From NCBI RefSeq assembly GCF_019049625.1, contig NZ_JAFMOY010000111.1, positions 1 to 64,000 of the forward strand: DNA of 64,000 bases. The letters are read 5' to 3'. The number at the start of each line of letters is the position of its first letter. The first letter of the stretch is position 1. This document shows positions 26,985 to 37,770 of this stretch, one piece after another. The notes below the pieces were generated by a model that saw nothing but the letters and a program-made list of their open reading frames with translations, had not been told where the DNA came from and made no database searches. Origin of the DNA: Rahnella ecdela. GTDB lineage: Bacteria; Pseudomonadota; Gammaproteobacteria; Enterobacterales; Enterobacteriaceae. Both the position numbers and the translations under genes were made by a program.

Positions 26985-29453
26985 ATGATGGTTCTTAGCA
27001 TTGTTGCATTTGTCGTGATCCTTGGTGCGTTGTTCTACCACAAGGTCAACCTTCTCCTCAGCAGCCTGATTTTACTGGCGTTTACGGCTGCGATGGGTGT
27101 CATTCATCTGTGGACGCTGTGGCTTTTACTGCCGCTGGCAATCATTTTGCTGCCGTTCAATGTGCCCGCCCTGCGCCGCGCATTGTTCTCAGCCCCTGCC
27201 CTGCGCACCTTCCGCAAAGTGATGCCTGCAATGTCGCGCACTGAAAAAGAAGCGATTGAAGCCGGGACCACCTGGTGGGAAGGCGATCTGTTTGGCGGTA
27301 AGCCGGACTGGAAAAAATTGCAGGATTATCCTGAACAACGCCTGACCGAAGAAGAGCAGCGCTTTATCGATGGTCCGGTGGAAGAAGCTTGCCGCATGGC
27401 GAATGACTTCCAGATTACTCATGAGCTGGCCGATTTGCCGCCGGAACTGTGGGCGTATCTGAAAGAACACCGTTTCTTCGCGATGATCATTAAGAAAGAA
27501 TATGGCGGCCTGGAATTCTCCGCTTACGCTCAGGCTCGTGTATTGCAGAAACTGGCCGGTGTGTCCGGTATTCTGGCCATCACCGTCGGCGTGCCAAACT
27601 CCCTCGGCCCTGGCGAGCTGCTGCAACATTACGGTACGGAAGAGCAGAAAGACCACTATCTGCCGCGTCTGGCCGAAGGTCTGGAAATCCCTTGTTTCGC
27701 CCTGACCAGCCCGGAAGCGGGTTCTGATGCCGGCGCAATTCCGGATTTCGGTATCGTCTGTAAAGGCCAATGGCAGGGGAAAGAAGTTCTCGGTATGCGA
27801 CTGACCTGGAACAAGCGCTACATCACGCTGGCTCCTATCGCCACTGTGCTGGGTCTGGCGTTTAAACTGAAAGACCCCGACCACCTGCTTGGCAATGAAA
27901 CTGAACTGGGCATAACCTGTGCGCTGATCCCGACCGACACTGCCGGTGTTGAAATTGGTCATCGTCACTTCCCGCTGAACGTGCCATTCCAGAACGGTCC
28001 GACGCGCGGCCACGATATTTTCGTGCCAATTGACTACATCATTGGCGGCCCGAAAATGGCCGGTCAGGGCTGGCGTATGCTGGTGGAATGTCTGTCCGTG
28101 GGTCGTGGTATTACCCTGCCGTCTAACTCAACGGGCAGCCTGAAATCTCTGGCGCTGGCGACCGGTGCATATGCCTATATCCGCCGTCAGTTCAAACTGC
28201 CTATCGGCAAAATGGAAGGTATCGAAGAACCGCTGGCGCGCATTGCTGGTAACGCTTATGTGATGGACGCCGCCGCAACGCTGATTACCAACGGCATTAT
28301 GCTCGGCGAAAAACCGGCTGTGCTGTCGGCAATCGTGAAATATCACTGTACGCACCGCGGCCAGCGCGCCGTGATGGATGCGATGGATATCACCGGCGGT
28401 AAAGGCATTATGCTCGGTACCAGCAACTTCGTGGCCCGTTCTTATCAGGGCGCGCCGATTGCGATCACCGTGGAAGGGGCCAACATTCTGACCCGCAGCA
28501 TGATCATCTTCGGACAGGGCGCAATCCGTTGCCATCCGTATGTTCTGCGTGAAATGGCGGCGGCGGAGAAAAACGATCTGGTTGATTTCGACCGTGCGCT
28601 GTTCGGACATATTGGCCACGTCGGCAGTAATAAAATGCGCAGCTTCTGGCTGGGTCTGACTGGCGGGCGCACCAGCGATACGCCGGTTAATGATCAAACC
28701 GCGCGTTACTATCAGCACATCAACCGCCTGAGCGCTAACCTGGCGCTGCTGTCTGATGTGTCGATGGGCGTGCTCGGCGGCAGTCTGAAACGTCGCGAAC
28801 GTATTTCTGCCCGTCTCGGCGATATCCTCAGCCAGATGTATCTGGCGACGGCGACGCTGAAACGTTATGACGAAGAAGGCTGTCACGAAGCGGATTTACC
28901 GCTGGTTCACTGGGGCGTGCAGGATTGTCTGCATCAGGCTGAAGTAGCTATAGACGATTTGCTGCGTAACTTCCCGAACCGTTTCGTGGCAGGCGTGATG
29001 CGTCTGGTGATCTTCCCGCTGGGACTGTCTCATGCGGCGCCGTCTGACCGTCTGGATCACGAACTGGCACGTATTCTCCAACTGCCATCTGCGACCCGCA
29101 GTCGCATCGGTCGCGGTCAGTATCTGGAACCGAGCGAGCACAACCCGGTCGGACTGCTGGAAGAAGCGTTGCAGGACATTCTGGCCGCTGAACCGGTACA
29201 TAAACGCCTGTGCGAAGCGATGGGCAAAAAACTCCCGTTCACCCGTCTGGATATTCTGGCGCAAAAGGGTCTGGATGCCGGTCATCTGAGTGCTGATGAT
29301 GCGCGTATCCTGAGCCGTGCGGAAGAAAGCCGTCTGCGTTCCATTAATGTTGATGAGTTCGAACCGGATGCCCTGGCCGCACAAAAACCAAAAGCGGAGG
29401 AAGACAGCGCAAAAAAGGATGAGGCAAAAACCCGCCACACCGAAGCTGCCTGA
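26985..29453 (+). CDS. fadE: Acyl-CoA dehydrogenase FadE
   Basis: This 822-residue flavoenzyme catalyses the first oxidation of fatty-acid beta-oxidation (E. coli FadE 814). Two N-terminal transmembrane helices (about residues 1-60) anchor it. The FAD acyl-CoA dehydrogenase core includes [14 protein letters not shown] and [13 protein letters not shown], followed by a FadE-specific C-terminal domain. I chose the ATG at 26985 (MMVLSIVAF), which follows CAGGAG and aligns with E. coli. Confidence 0.96.
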   Translation: MMVLSIVAFVVILGALFYHKVNLLLSSLILLAFTAAMGVIHLWTLWLLLPLAIILLPFNVPALRRALFSAPALRTFRKVMPAMSRTEKEAIEAGTTWWEGDLFGGKPDWKKLQDYPEQRLTEEEQRFIDGPVEEACRMANDFQITHELADLPPELWAYLKEHRFFAMIIKKEYGGLEFSAYAQARVLQKLAGVSGILAITVGVPNSLGPGELLQHYGTEEQKDHYLPRLAEGLEIPCFALTSPEAGSDAGAIPDFGIVCKGQWQGKEVLGMRLTWNKRYITLAPIATVLGLAFKLKDPDHLLGNETELGITCALIPTDTAGVEIGHRHFPLNVPFQNGPTRGHDIFVPIDYIIGGPKMAGQGWRMLVECLSVGRGITLPSNSTGSLKSLALATGAYAYIRRQFKLPIGKMEGIEEPLARIAGNAYVMDAAATLITNGIMLGEKPAVLSAIVKYHCTHRGQRAVMDAMDITGGKGIMLGTSNFVARSYQGAPIAITVEGANILTRSMIIFGQGAIRCHPYVLREMAAAEKNDLVDFDRALFGHIGHVGSNKMRSFWLGLTGGRTSDTPVNDQTARYYQHINRLSANLALLSDVSMGVLGGSLKRRERISARLGDILSQMYLATATLKRYDEEGCHEADLPLVHWGVQDCLHQAEVAIDDLLRNFPNRFVAGVMRLVIFPLGLSHAAPSDRLDHELARILQLPSATRSRIGRGQYLEPSEHNPVGLLEEALQDILAAEPVHKRLCEAMGKKLPFTRLDILAQKGLDAGHLSADDARILSRAEESRLRSINVDEFEPDALAAQKPKAEEDSAKKDEAKTRHTEAA

Positions 29454-29471
29454 TTTAACCGTTAACCCATT

Positions 29472-29505
29472 AAAAAGCCTGAGTGTTTACGCACTCAGGC
29501 TTTTT
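29472..29505. terminator. Bidirectional terminator after fadE
   Basis: AAAAAGCCTGAGTG pairs perfectly with CACTCAGGCTTTTT around a 6-nt loop, ending fadE transcripts and, in the other direction, any minus-strand readthrough. Confidence 0.88.
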
Positions 29506-29531
29506 GCTATTTGTGAAGACACATGCGTATT

Positions 29532-29653
29532 ACCCTAAATAGTTCGTGCTGCAAAAAGGCGGCAAGCTCAGGAATCCCCGGGAGCTTAGATAACTAAGCG
29601 ACCGGGGTGAGTGAGTACAGCCAACGCATTTGCGGTGCGAAATATGACGGGTA
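29532..29653. repeat. Dispersed hairpin repeat, copy B
   Basis: This 122-bp copy matches copy A at 23005-23191 but lacks the 67-base insertion. Its central hairpin (29576-29607) keeps the CCCCGG/CCGGGG outer stem, and its inner stem is GCTTAG/CTAAGC, different from but as well paired as in copy A. It fills the gap between fadE and the porin gene. Confidence 0.8.
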
Positions 29654-29654
29654 A

Positions 29655-31052
29655 TCAGAAGAAGTATTTGAAGCGAACGCGCCCGCCGTATCTCTTCTCG
29701 TTACTGTCGTCATCTGAGTACGTTCTCTCGCCATCAAGCATTGACATGTAGGCACCGAGATAGACGTTGAAGTTCTTCATATCCATGACATTTGGGATGA
29801 GGTAGCTGGCATGGATGGTGTGAATATCGTAGCTGCCCGGTTCATTAAACCAGTCGTCTTTGTAATCTGACGCGCGCAGGCCATCAATACTGAAATCTTC
29901 GATTTTGTTATGCGCGTAGATGTAGCCCAGTTCGAGATTTTTCCACAGCACATTCGCTCCGACGGTAAAATCTTTTTCATCTGTCGCGTCCATATATGCG
30001 GTGCTGAGGTTAGTCACAATGCCGTTTTCCGGATCAGCTTTCTGCCCGTTCCAGGTCATGGTCATGCCGTAACCATTACGTTTGGACTGATCTATGGTGT
30101 TGCCCTGCGCATCTTTGTAGCCGTAAGCGTTGTCGACCACGTTGGTTTCCATTGCGGCGGCAACCGAATAGACATCCCCTTTCCAGGCAATAACCGGACG
30201 CAGATAAGCAACGTTTTTATCTTGTTCCAGATGATTACCGTGATAATTGCTGTCGGCGAACAGTGAGGTACCGTCTTCAAGCAGGGTATTGAGCTCAAAG
30301 TACCAGTTGCCGATGTTTTTGTTCAACAGGATGTTGCCGCCGCTGTTACTACGCCCGCGCCCTTCTTTCATCATGTAGACATATCCGTAACCGTCAGCGT
30401 ACAAATCGTTGGCGGTATTACCTGAATATTCGATGAAGGTATCCTGATTAAGCGGGAACATATCGTAGGCTTCAAATCGCCCGACTTTCGCCATCCAGTC
30501 TTTTTCTTCACCGAAGAAGAAAGCCGCATCATCCACGCCCATAGAGCCATTTAAATTGGCGGTCGGCTGTACGGAGAAACCGGAGAACTGACCATTTTCA
30601 TTGCGGCGATAACCATCAAGTCCGATTAATAAACGGCCATTCACATCCCAGCGTTCATTTGTGCCAGACTTCCAGTGTTTATTATCATTGGTGCGAATTG
30701 ACGTTAATTGCCCGCTACGACTGGTTCCGTCGACGTTAAATTCTACATCGCCGTATAATTTCAAATTATCAAAACCATTCAGGGTTAAAACCTTGTCTTT
30801 CGATATTCCGTCAGTTTTTACTTCTACCGGTGCGGCTTGTTTCACACTGGCTATTTCCTGCTCGCGTTTCACATCCTGTTTTGTGAGCTGCTGAATTTGT
30901 TTCTCTGCCGATTCTGCGCGCGCTTCTGCCTGTTGAAGGCGCTGTTCGAGCAGTGCCATACGGGCCTCGAGACTGGCACTGGAACTTGCCGCCATCGCTG
31001 AACCAGATACAGCGATCCCCACTAATAAAGCCAGTGTTTTAATCTTTCTCAT
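29655..31052 (-). CDS. Carbohydrate porin, ScrY/RafY-like
   Basis: This 465-residue outer-membrane protein has a signal peptide (LALLVGIAVSGSAMA) and then a heptad coiled coil (about residues 25-60; LEARMALLEQRLQQAEARAE), as in ScrY and RafY. A beta-barrel follows, ending in a terminal aromatic residue (GGRVRFKYFF), the Bam recognition signature. I chose the ATG at 31052 (MRKIKT), which starts a proper signal peptide. The exact sugar is unknown; no sugar transport or catabolic genes are nearby, so it is an orphan porin. Confidence 0.85.
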   Translation of the reverse strand: MRKIKTLALLVGIAVSGSAMAASSSASLEARMALLEQRLQQAEARAESAEKQIQQLTKQDVKREQEIASVKQAAPVEVKTDGISKDKVLTLNGFDNLKLYGDVEFNVDGTSRSGQLTSIRTNDNKHWKSGTNERWDVNGRLLIGLDGYRRNENGQFSGFSVQPTANLNGSMGVDDAAFFFGEEKDWMAKVGRFEAYDMFPLNQDTFIEYSGNTANDLYADGYGYVYMMKEGRGRSNSGGNILLNKNIGNWYFELNTLLEDGTSLFADSNYHGNHLEQDKNVAYLRPVIAWKGDVYSVAAAMETNVVDNAYGYKDAQGNTIDQSKRNGYGMTMTWNGQKADPENGIVTNLSTAYMDATDEKDFTVGANVLWKNLELGYIYAHNKIEDFSIDGLRASDYKDDWFNEPGSYDIHTIHASYLIPNVMDMKNFNVYLGAYMSMLDGERTYSDDDSNEKRYGGRVRFKYFF

Positions 31053-31261
31053 AATTTCAGATGTCCTTCCCAATAGAAAACAAACCCGCCGTTTTAAAAT
31101 CAACGTCGTTGTTTTATTTTTATTAAAATAGTGCCCAGAGATTTCATAATGAGAATTGAAGATAGATTCATGCTTAATAAGCTGTCAAAAATAAACTGGC
31201 GAAACGTGAAGTAAAACTGTAATAACGAAATTTCATCCTCACAAAACTAATAAACGTAAAA

Positions 31262-31288
31262 CGGGGCGCTTTTGTTAAAAGCACCCCG
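31262..31288 (-). terminator. Terminator of the yehS-like gene
   Basis: CGGGG(C)GCTTTT pairs with AAAAGC(A)CCCCG (one mismatch, 3-nt loop), followed on the minus strand by TTTT. It lies downstream of the gene at 31348-31818. Confidence 0.6.
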
Positions 31289-31347
31289 CTTATTATTCAT
31301 CTCAAATATATTGCGCTAAAAATATTTATTCAGCGCATGTTGAGGGT

Positions 31348-31818
31348 TCAACCCTTTTTCGGGCGAACTTTAGCCGTCAGACCTTTGAGGAAGTAGCGCA
31401 TCACCTGATCGCCGCACGGACGGTAGTTCTTGTGGCCTTCTTTACGGAAGAACGCGCTCAGTTCGCCTTCAGAGACTTTGAAGTCTGCCGCAGTCAGCAC
31501 GGAAATCATGTCTTCGGTTTTCAGCTCGAACGCCACACGCAGTTTTTTCAGCATGATGTTGTTGGTCAGGCGCTTTTCCACTTCCGGTGCCGGGAAGCGA
31601 TCGTCTTTGCCACGTTTGAAACTGATCAGGCCATTGAGGAAGTTCGCCATGACTTCGTCCGGCACTTCCATGTAGCCTTCTTCGTCTTCTTTTTTCAGGT
31701 AACGCGACATCACTTCAGGGCTGACAGGCGTACCGGTCGTTTTGAGGATCTCGATCAACTGGCCTTCGCTTAAATCCAACATGTAGCGCACGCTGCGCAA
31801 GACATGGTTATGCATCAT
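31348..31818 (-). CDS. yehS: DUF1456 protein YehS
   Basis: This 156-residue protein equals E. coli YehS in length and consists of two tandem DUF1456 repeats. The first starts LRSVRYMLDLSEGQ and the second LKKLRVAFELKTEDM. Each has the RYLKKEDEEGY / AFFRKEGHKNYR closing motif. The function is unknown; the protein is small, soluble and helical. Confidence 0.92.
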   Translation of the reverse strand: MMHNHVLRSVRYMLDLSEGQLIEILKTTGTPVSPEVMSRYLKKEDEEGYMEVPDEVMANFLNGLISFKRGKDDRFPAPEVEKRLTNNIMLKKLRVAFELKTEDMISVLTAADFKVSEGELSAFFRKEGHKNYRPCGDQVMRYFLKGLTAKVRPKKG

Positions 31819-31912
31819 AATTCTGTATTCCTGTTAAAAGTAAACCGAGGAAATGCCACCGGGTTTACCCCTACGCACCTCGAAGCCGGCATTATACAAG
31901 AATCTTACAGGA

Positions 31913-33112
31913 TTAGCTGAACTGACGGATCCGCGCAATAAGTGACTCCACATCGCCGATTTGTTGTGCAGTCAGAATGAGTTTTTGTCCGAGGCTCAGC
32001 GCATGTCGCTGGCAATCGGCGCGCATTGCGGCATCTCTAATGGTATCGAGATCGGCAACATGCGCCAGCCCGATGGTCCGGCGGATCAACTCCGCGCCGC
32101 AGTAACCGACCGCATCGTGCCAGACTTCCTGCAAGAAAGCCTCTGCATAACCCGGCTCAGCCAGCGTCGGATCCTGTGATTTATCCCGCGCCAGTTGCAG
32201 GAAACGTTCCGAGAAACTCAGCCACAGTTCGCGCACATCTTTCAGACGCTGCTCGCGCCCGTCTGCCGCTTCCCGCACGCCGACCAGCCCCGGCAGGCCG
32301 CAGTAGTTGAGCAGCAGATTACCCATCGCGGAACCCGGATCAAATCCGACAGGACCGTAAAAGCCAAATTCCGCATCGATAGCTTTCAGTTTACCTTCGG
32401 CGACGAAAATTGAACCGCTGTGAATATCGCCATGCAGCAAAGCTTCGGCTTTGCTCAGGAAACGATGTTTGAGGGCAGCCACCGCCAGTCGCAGCGGTTT
32501 ATCGGCTCGCAGCGCCCCGACTTCCGGCTGCAATATGGCGTCAAAGTTATTACGTTCGTGATCCATGTACGGATCGGTAAAGAACAGATCTTCGGTGATC
32601 TGACACAATTCAGGATTGGTGAAACGTGATACTTCCGCTTTTTTGGTCTGCGCGTTCTGGAAGAAATCCGAGGTATGGAACAGGGTCTGCGCCAGATATT
32701 CCCCCAGCTGGGCAGAAGCCTGCGGATAGTATTTCCCCTGCACCAGTTCGCTGCGCCAGATGTGATGATCCGACAAATCTTCCTGCACCATCACCGCCAG
32801 TTCAGCGTCATGATGCAAAACGGTGACGGTGTGCTGCGGGCAGTACTGACCGTGGATAATCAGGGTTTCGGCTTCGATGCGCGCACGGTCTAACGTCAGC
32901 GGCCAGGATTCTCCCACACAACGTACATAAGGCAGCGCCTGTTTAACAATCACCCGGCTTTTACCCGCAGTATCGCGGATCTTAAATACCAGATTCAGGT
33001 TTCCGTCACCGATTTCATCGGCGGTCACCAGGGATTGAGGATCTGCCACGCCGCCAAACTGACGGGCATATTCAACGGCATCGTTGGCGGTAAATGTGTA
33101 GTAGCGCGACAT
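31913..33112 (-). CDS. mtnK: S-methyl-5-thioribose kinase MtnK
   Basis: This 399-residue kinase of the choline-kinase-like fold phosphorylates methylthioribose (from methylthioadenosine) for the methionine salvage pathway. The catalytic loop [10 protein letters not shown] (about residues 229-238) and the metal-binding [14 protein letters not shown] follow the family pattern. It is divergent from mtnA across a region with Met boxes. Confidence 0.95.
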   Translation of the reverse strand: MSRYYTFTANDAVEYARQFGGVADPQSLVTADEIGDGNLNLVFKIRDTAGKSRVIVKQALPYVRCVGESWPLTLDRARIEAETLIIHGQYCPQHTVTVLHHDAELAVMVQEDLSDHHIWRSELVQGKYYPQASAQLGEYLAQTLFHTSDFFQNAQTKKAEVSRFTNPELCQITEDLFFTDPYMDHERNNFDAILQPEVGALRADKPLRLAVAALKHRFLSKAEALLHGDIHSGSIFVAEGKLKAIDAEFGFYGPVGFDPGSAMGNLLLNYCGLPGLVGVREAADGREQRLKDVRELWLSFSERFLQLARDKSQDPTLAEPGYAEAFLQEVWHDAVGYCGAELIRRTIGLAHVADLDTIRDAAMRADCQRHALSLGQKLILTAQQIGDVESLIARIRQFS

Positions 33113-33143
33113 CCTGACCTCTCGAATTCTTTTTTAGCCTTTA

Positions 33144-33167
33144 AAGCGTTTAGACGTCTATACATCC
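33144..33167. promoter_or_regulatory. MetJ operator (three Met boxes) between mtnK and mtnA
   Basis: AAGCGTTT, AGACGTCT and ATACATCC are three contiguous 8-mers. The middle one is a perfect Met box and the flanks match 5 of 8 positions. MetJ binds tandem Met boxes cooperatively, so both mtnK and mtnA are likely repressed by MetJ with S-adenosylmethionine. Confidence 0.8.
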
Positions 33168-33228
33168 GTTCAGCATGTTGGCAGAATAAGTGACCAGATG
33201 CAACCGGGCAACAAGGATTTAACCAATA

Positions 33229-34260
33229 ATGCAAAGCCTCACAACCACCAGTTTACGTATTCGTGAAAACCAGCTGTGGATCCTCGATCAGCAAGCCCTG
33301 CCGCAACAATCTGACTGGCGCGAATGCCGCAATGTCAGCGAGCTGGTGGATCACATCCGCACCCTGCGTGTGCGTGGCGCGCCGTTGATTGGATTATCTG
33401 CCAGCCTGCTGCTGGCCCTGCTCGCCGAACGGGGAATGGCGCAGGATGAACTGCATCACGCGCTGGAAACGCTGCGCGCCTCGCGCCCGACCGCCGTGAA
33501 TCTGATGAACAATCTCGATCGCATGAAAGCCGCATTGCAACAACACGATTACGTGAAGGCGTTAGTTGAAGAAGCATTGCGTCTGGTGGATGAAGACAAA
33601 GCATTGTGCGACAGCATTGCGACTCACGGTGCTGCGCTGGTGACGCCCGGCAGTCGCCTGCTGACACATTGCAACACCGGCGGGCTGGCAACGGCGGGTG
33701 TCGGTACAGCAATTGGTGTTATCCGTCGCGCCCATGAACAAGGCAATGTCGAACAGGTTTGGGTAGATGAAACCCGTCCGCTGTTACAGGGCGGACGCCT
33801 GACCGCGTGGGAACTCGGCGAGCTGGGTATTCCTTATCAGCTGATTTGCGATTCGATGGCGGCCAGCCTGATGGCACAAAAACGCGTCGATGCGATCTGG
33901 GTCGGTGCTGACCGCATTGCCGCCAACGGCGATGTCGCCAACAAAATCGGCACTTACAGTCTGGCGGTACTGGCGAAATATCACGGCATCCCGTTTTACG
34001 TCGCCGCACCGCATACCACGCACGATCCGCATTGTCCGAACGGTGCCGCGATCCCCATCGAACAGCGTGCAGCGAGCGAAGTCACCGGCGTTTCCGGCAG
34101 TTTTGGTTCCGTGCAATGGGCACCACTCAACGCGCAGGTTTATAACCCGGCGTTTGATGTCACACCTGCGGAGTTGATCAGCGGATGGGTGCTGGATGCG
34201 GGCGTGGTGACGCCGGATCAGGTTCGCGAAGGGATCTTCGCGGCATCCCTGAAGTCATAG
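33229..34260 (+). CDS. mtnA: Methylthioribose-1-phosphate isomerase MtnA
   Basis: This 343-residue enzyme of the eIF2B-like isomerase family converts methylthioribose 1-phosphate to methylthioribulose 1-phosphate. The RVRGAPLIG motif near residue 45, the catalytic-cysteine stretch [14 protein letters not shown] and the catalytic-aspartate stretch [11 protein letters not shown] are all present. Confidence 0.96.
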   Translation: MQSLTTTSLRIRENQLWILDQQALPQQSDWRECRNVSELVDHIRTLRVRGAPLIGLSASLLLALLAERGMAQDELHHALETLRASRPTAVNLMNNLDRMKAALQQHDYVKALVEEALRLVDEDKALCDSIATHGAALVTPGSRLLTHCNTGGLATAGVGTAIGVIRRAHEQGNVEQVWVDETRPLLQGGRLTAWELGELGIPYQLICDSMAASLMAQKRVDAIWVGADRIAANGDVANKIGTYSLAVLAKYHGIPFYVAAPHTTHDPHCPNGAAIPIEQRAASEVTGVSGSFGSVQWAPLNAQVYNPAFDVTPAELISGWVLDAGVVTPDQVREGIFAASLKS

Positions 34261-34425
34261 CGCTGAGGCGCTGAACGCTTCGCAAACAGACGGTGAACGT
34301 TTCGGTTTCACAATTGCCGTGATCACTTATCGGGTTGCGCCGAAACCGCCCAAAGAAGGCAGTGCGAAGCACCTGGATTTGCGCCACTCACCAATGCACC
34401 AGAACATGTCCGTTGTGCCCGCGAC

Positions 34426-34529
34426 AGCGCGCAGTGAAAAAAGCGCGGAGTCCAGAGGCCCGAGCGTTACCGGGTCTCTGGTCGGTGTGGGCCGACGCCG
34501 ACGACCTTGAACTTGATTCAGATTTAAAG
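34426..34529. repeat. Intergenic repeat family 2, copy C
   Basis: This 104-bp segment aligns along its whole length with 53606-53712: both start AGCGCGCAGTGAAAAA, share (G)GAGTCCAGAGG...CCTCTGG / TCTCTGG and end in TTGAACTT...AAAG. It lies between the convergent mtnA and mtnD genes. Confidence 0.75.
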
Positions 34530-34546
34530 CCTTTCAAAGACGCCCC

Positions 34547-35092
34547 TTACTCCCCCATTCTCGGATACGCATCCGCAATCTTATCGCCGGTGAAATGCGC
34601 GACCCATCCTTCGGGATTATCGAACACGCGGATCGCGGTAAACGACGGGGATCCGCCCATATCAAACCAGTGACGGGTGTTGGCCGGTACGGAAATCAGA
34701 TCGTTTTTCTCACACAGGATCTGGAAAATTTTGCCGTTCAGATGCAGACAGAAAAGCCCGGCGCCTTCGACGAAGAAACGTACTTCGTCTTCGCCGTGAG
34801 TATGTTCGGAAAGGAATTTGGTGCGCAGCACTTCGCGCTGTTCGTTGTCCGGACGCATGCTGATCACATCCCAGCTCTGATAGCCCTTCTCTTCGACCAG
34901 CTTGTCGATTTCATGCTGATAAGCGGCGATCACGTCCTGTGGCTGCGGGTTCGCGCCCAAATCACGGTCGGCCTGCCAGCGCTCAAAACGTACATCAATT
35001 TTGCTCAGTTCGGCGGCGATAGCGTCGCCGTCACGGCTTTCCCACACCGCGACGGAAGGATCCTGGTCACTAAAAATCGTCAATGCACTCAT
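34547..35092 (-). CDS. mtnD: Acireductone dioxygenase MtnD
   Basis: This 181-residue cupin metalloenzyme oxidises acireductone to 2-keto-4-methylthiobutyrate with Fe(II), or to off-pathway products with Ni(II). The metal ligands are in [14 protein letters not shown] (His, His and Glu), with a further histidine in [10 protein letters not shown] chose the ATG at 35092 (MSALTIF); the open frame could begin two codons earlier at a TTG. It is the last gene of the mtnBCD operon. Confidence 0.96.
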   Translation of the reverse strand: MSALTIFSDQDPSVAVWESRDGDAIAAELSKIDVRFERWQADRDLGANPQPQDVIAAYQHEIDKLVEEKGYQSWDVISMRPDNEQREVLRTKFLSEHTHGEDEVRFFVEGAGLFCLHLNGKIFQILCEKNDLISVPANTRHWFDMGGSPSFTAIRVFDNPEGWVAHFTGDKIADAYPRMGE

Positions 35093-35103
35093 GGTCAACC
35101 CTC

Positions 35104-35790
35104 TTATAAGAATGTTTCTAAGGCTATCTGATCAAAACGATTAACTTGCAGGTGGCTGCTGAGTTCGTCAGCGTCATCACGGATCAGCTGACAGGTATGC
35201 CAGCCCGCTAAACGCGCGGCGTCCAGTTCCTGACGGATGTCCGATAAAAATAATAAATCCTGTGGCGGCAATATCAGTTGTTCTGCGATGTTCTGATACG
35301 ACTCCGTTTCACGCTTGGCCCCGACGCGGGTATCAAAATACCCGCTGAACAGCGGCGTTAAATCACCGGCATCGCTGTAGCCAAACAGCAGTTTTTGCGC
35401 GTCCACCGAGCCGGAGGAATAGACGCAAAGTTGCAGGCCATCGGCTTTCCAGGTTTCCAGTTGCGGCGCGACATCGTCATAAAGATGTCCGCGAAAATCG
35501 CCGTTCTCATAACCGGTACGCCAGATAATGCCCTGCAATACTTTCAGCGACGTCGATTTCACATCGTTGTCCATGTAAGTAAAAAGCTGTTCGATCAGCG
35601 CTTCGACACTGGCCTGTGGCCGGTCTATTTCAGCGCGTAAAGCATCCAGCGCCGCAGCAACGTCCGGCTGGTCATGCTCATGACGTAAAAACTCGGCCAG
35701 ACGCTGGCGTGCGTAAGGGAATAACACCTGGTGCACAAAACGGATATCCGTTGTTGTGCCTTCAATATCAGTGACGATGGCGCGGATCAT
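35104..35790 (-). CDS. mtnC: Enolase-phosphatase MtnC
   Basis: This 228-residue HAD-superfamily enzyme enolises and dephosphorylates 2,3-diketo-5-methylthiopentyl-1-phosphate to acireductone. The HAD motif I is DIEGTTTDI and motif II is [10 protein letters not shown]. Its start overlaps the mtnB stop by 4 bp, so translation is coupled. Confidence 0.96.
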   Translation of the reverse strand: MIRAIVTDIEGTTTDIRFVHQVLFPYARQRLAEFLRHEHDQPDVAAALDALRAEIDRPQASVEALIEQLFTYMDNDVKSTSLKVLQGIIWRTGYENGDFRGHLYDDVAPQLETWKADGLQLCVYSSGSVDAQKLLFGYSDAGDLTPLFSGYFDTRVGAKRETESYQNIAEQLILPPQDLLFLSDIRQELDAARLAGWHTCQLIRDDADELSSHLQVNRFDQIALETFL

Positions 35791-36401
35791 TTGGCCTCCA
35801 GCAGGCGGCGTTGCAGTTCACACTGGAATAAGAATTCCAGCCCTTCCAGATGGCGGCGCGCTTCGGCCACATCCCGTCCCCAGCAGGTCAGCCCGTGGCC
35901 GCGCAGCAAAAAACCATACTGCAACGGCGTGTGCTCTGAAGACGCAATAATTTTCTGCGCCAGCGCAGGAATATCCTGGCTGTTGTCAAAAATCGGGATC
36001 ACCACCTGATCGAGGTGCGAGGTCTGGCCGCTGAGCGATTTCTGCATCTCGTAGCCTTCCAGCACCAGCGCGCCGCTGCGCTCTACCCGCGATAACACGG
36101 TCGAATTGACCGAATGGGTATGCAGCACCGCGCCTGTTTCAGGATAGCGGGAATACAGCATTGTGTGCAGGCCGGTTTCCGCAGAAGGACGACGGCCGCT
36201 CGGCGCCAGCCCGCTTTCCAGTTCAACCAGCAGAAAATCTTCTGCGGTAAGTGATCCTTTGTCTTTCCCAGATTCGGTGATCAGACAATGGGCATCGCCT
36301 TCCCGGATGGACATATTGCCGCCCGTCGCCGGGCTCCAGCCCTTCTGACCAATCCAGTGACACGCCGCCAGCAGCGCGCCCAGTTGCAAATTTTCTGTCA
36401 T
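35787..36401 (-). CDS. mtnB: Methylthioribulose-1-phosphate dehydratase MtnB
   Basis: This 204-residue class II aldolase-fold zinc enzyme dehydrates methylthioribulose 1-phosphate. Zinc ligands fall in LHTHSVNS and the [10 protein letters not shown] segment. It is the first gene of mtnBCD and is divergent from mtnE. Confidence 0.95.
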   Translation of the reverse strand: MTENLQLGALLAACHWIGQKGWSPATGGNMSIREGDAHCLITESGKDKGSLTAEDFLLVELESGLAPSGRRPSAETGLHTMLYSRYPETGAVLHTHSVNSTVLSRVERSGALVLEGYEMQKSLSGQTSHLDQVVIPIFDNSQDIPALAQKIIASSEHTPLQYGFLLRGHGLTCWGRDVAEARRHLEGLEFLFQCELQRRLLEAK

Positions 36402-36495
36402 CTTTATCCTGAAAAAACGGTGCGTTGAGGGACTGAGTTTGGGGTGAAATATGCAATATATAAAAAGCGTAGCGCCTTATACCGAATTGTCATTT

Positions 36496-36511
36496 AGCCA
36501 TCTAAGCGTCT
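36496..36511. promoter_or_regulatory. MetJ operator (two Met boxes) between mtnB and mtnE
   Basis: AGCCATCT and AAGCGTCT are adjacent 8-mers, each matching 6 of 8 Met-box positions. They lie directly before the -35 of the mtnE promoter and could also control mtnBCD. Confidence 0.65.
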
Positions 36512-36514
36512 CGA

Positions 36515-36542
36515 TTGCCAAATATTAACATCGTGTTATATT
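36515..36542 (+). promoter_or_regulatory. Sigma-70 promoter of mtnE
   Basis: TTGCCA (36515-36520) and TATATT (36537-36542) are separated by 16 bp and lie just beyond the Met boxes, fitting a MetJ-repressed mtnE promoter. Confidence 0.55.
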
Positions 36543-36609
36543 GTCAGCAACATCGCTATTTGCACACCTGACGCCTGTCAGGTCAACGGTCCAGGAGTAT
36601 TGACCCGCC

Positions 36610-37770
36610 ATGAGCACAGCAGCATTGATCCCCGAAAGTAAACTTCCCGCACTAGGCACCACGATTTTCACCCAAATGAGTGCTCTGGCGCAGAAACACA
36701 ATGCGATTAACCTGTCGCAGGGTTTTCCTGATTTCGATGGCCCGCAATATCTGCGGGATCGTCTGGCATATCACGTCAGTCAGGGCGCGAATCAGTACGC
36801 CCCGATGACCGGTACCGCAACGCTGCGTGAAGCGATTGCGGCGAAAACCGAACAAATTTACGGCTATGCGCCCGACGCCGATACTGACATCACCATCACG
36901 GCGGGCGCGACGGAGTCGCTGTATATCGCCATCACCGCGCTGGTGTCTAAGGGCGATGAAGTGATTGCTTTCGATCCGAGCTATGACTGCTACGCCCCGG
37001 CGGTAGAACTGGCAGGCGGCGTGATGAAGCGCATTCAGTTGCAGCCGCCGGAATTCAAGGTGAACTGGGCGGAATTCGCCGATCAGATTACCGACCGCAC
37101 AAAACTTGTCATCATCAACACGCCGCATAACCCGTCGGCCACCGTCTGGAGCAACAGCGACGTTGAACAGCTCTGGCAAATTATTGCTGATAAGCACATT
37201 TTCGTGCTGAGCGATGAAGTGTACGAGCACATTTGTTTCGCACCGGAAGGCCACGCCAGCGTGCTGCGCCATCCCGAGTTACGTCAGCGCGCGATTGCAG
37301 TGTCATCGTTCGGCAAGACCTACCACATGACCGGCTGGCGTGTGGGTTATTGCATCGCACCGGCGATTATCAGCGCCGAACTGCGCAAGGTTCACCAGTA
37401 TCTGACCTTCTCCATCACCACACCGGTGCAGCTGGCGCTGGCGGATATGCTGCGGGAAGCGCCGGAACACTGGCAGGAATTACCGGCCTTTTACCAGGCC
37501 AAACGTGACCGTCTGGCGCAGGGACTGGCGAACAGCCGCCTGAAGGTTATGCCGAGCCAGGGCACCTATTTCCTGCTGGTCGATTACAGTGACGTGTCCG
37601 ATTTAGACGACGTTGCATTCTGCCACTGGCTGACTGAACATGTAGGTGTCGCGGCGATCCCGATGTCGGTATTCTGCGCCGCGCCTTTCCCACATAAACT
37701 GATCCGGCTGTGCTTTGCCAAACAGGAAGCCACGCTGGACGCTGCTGCGGAGCGCCTGTGTCAACTTTAA
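36610..37770 (+). CDS. mtnE: Methionine aminotransferase MtnE (YbdL-like)
   Basis: This 386-residue fold-type-I PLP aminotransferase catalyses the last methionine-salvage step, transamination of 2-keto-4-methylthiobutyrate to methionine, with glutamine as preferred donor. The PLP lysine is in SSFGKTYHMTGWRVGY. The gene overlaps the following omega-amidase gene by 13 bp, which fits the glutamine-transaminase role. Confidence 0.92.
   Translation: MSTAALIPESKLPALGTTIFTQMSALAQKHNAINLSQGFPDFDGPQYLRDRLAYHVSQGANQYAPMTGTATLREAIAAKTEQIYGYAPDADTDITITAGATESLYIAITALVSKGDEVIAFDPSYDCYAPAVELAGGVMKRIQLQPPEFKVNWAEFADQITDRTKLVIINTPHNPSATVWSNSDVEQLWQIIADKHIFVLSDEVYEHICFAPEGHASVLRHPELRQRAIAVSSFGKTYHMTGWRVGYCIAPAIISAELRKVHQYLTFSITTPVQLALADMLREAPEHWQELPAFYQAKRDRLAQGLANSRLKVMPSQGTYFLLVDYSDVSDLDDVAFCHWLTEHVGVAAIPMSVFCAAPFPHKLIRLCFAKQEATLDAAAERLCQL

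Noticed and set aside
27189..28886. Two frames of over 250 codons antisense to fadE
   Set aside because: fadE is conserved at the protein level over this whole stretch; the antisense frames have no motif or ribosome-binding site.
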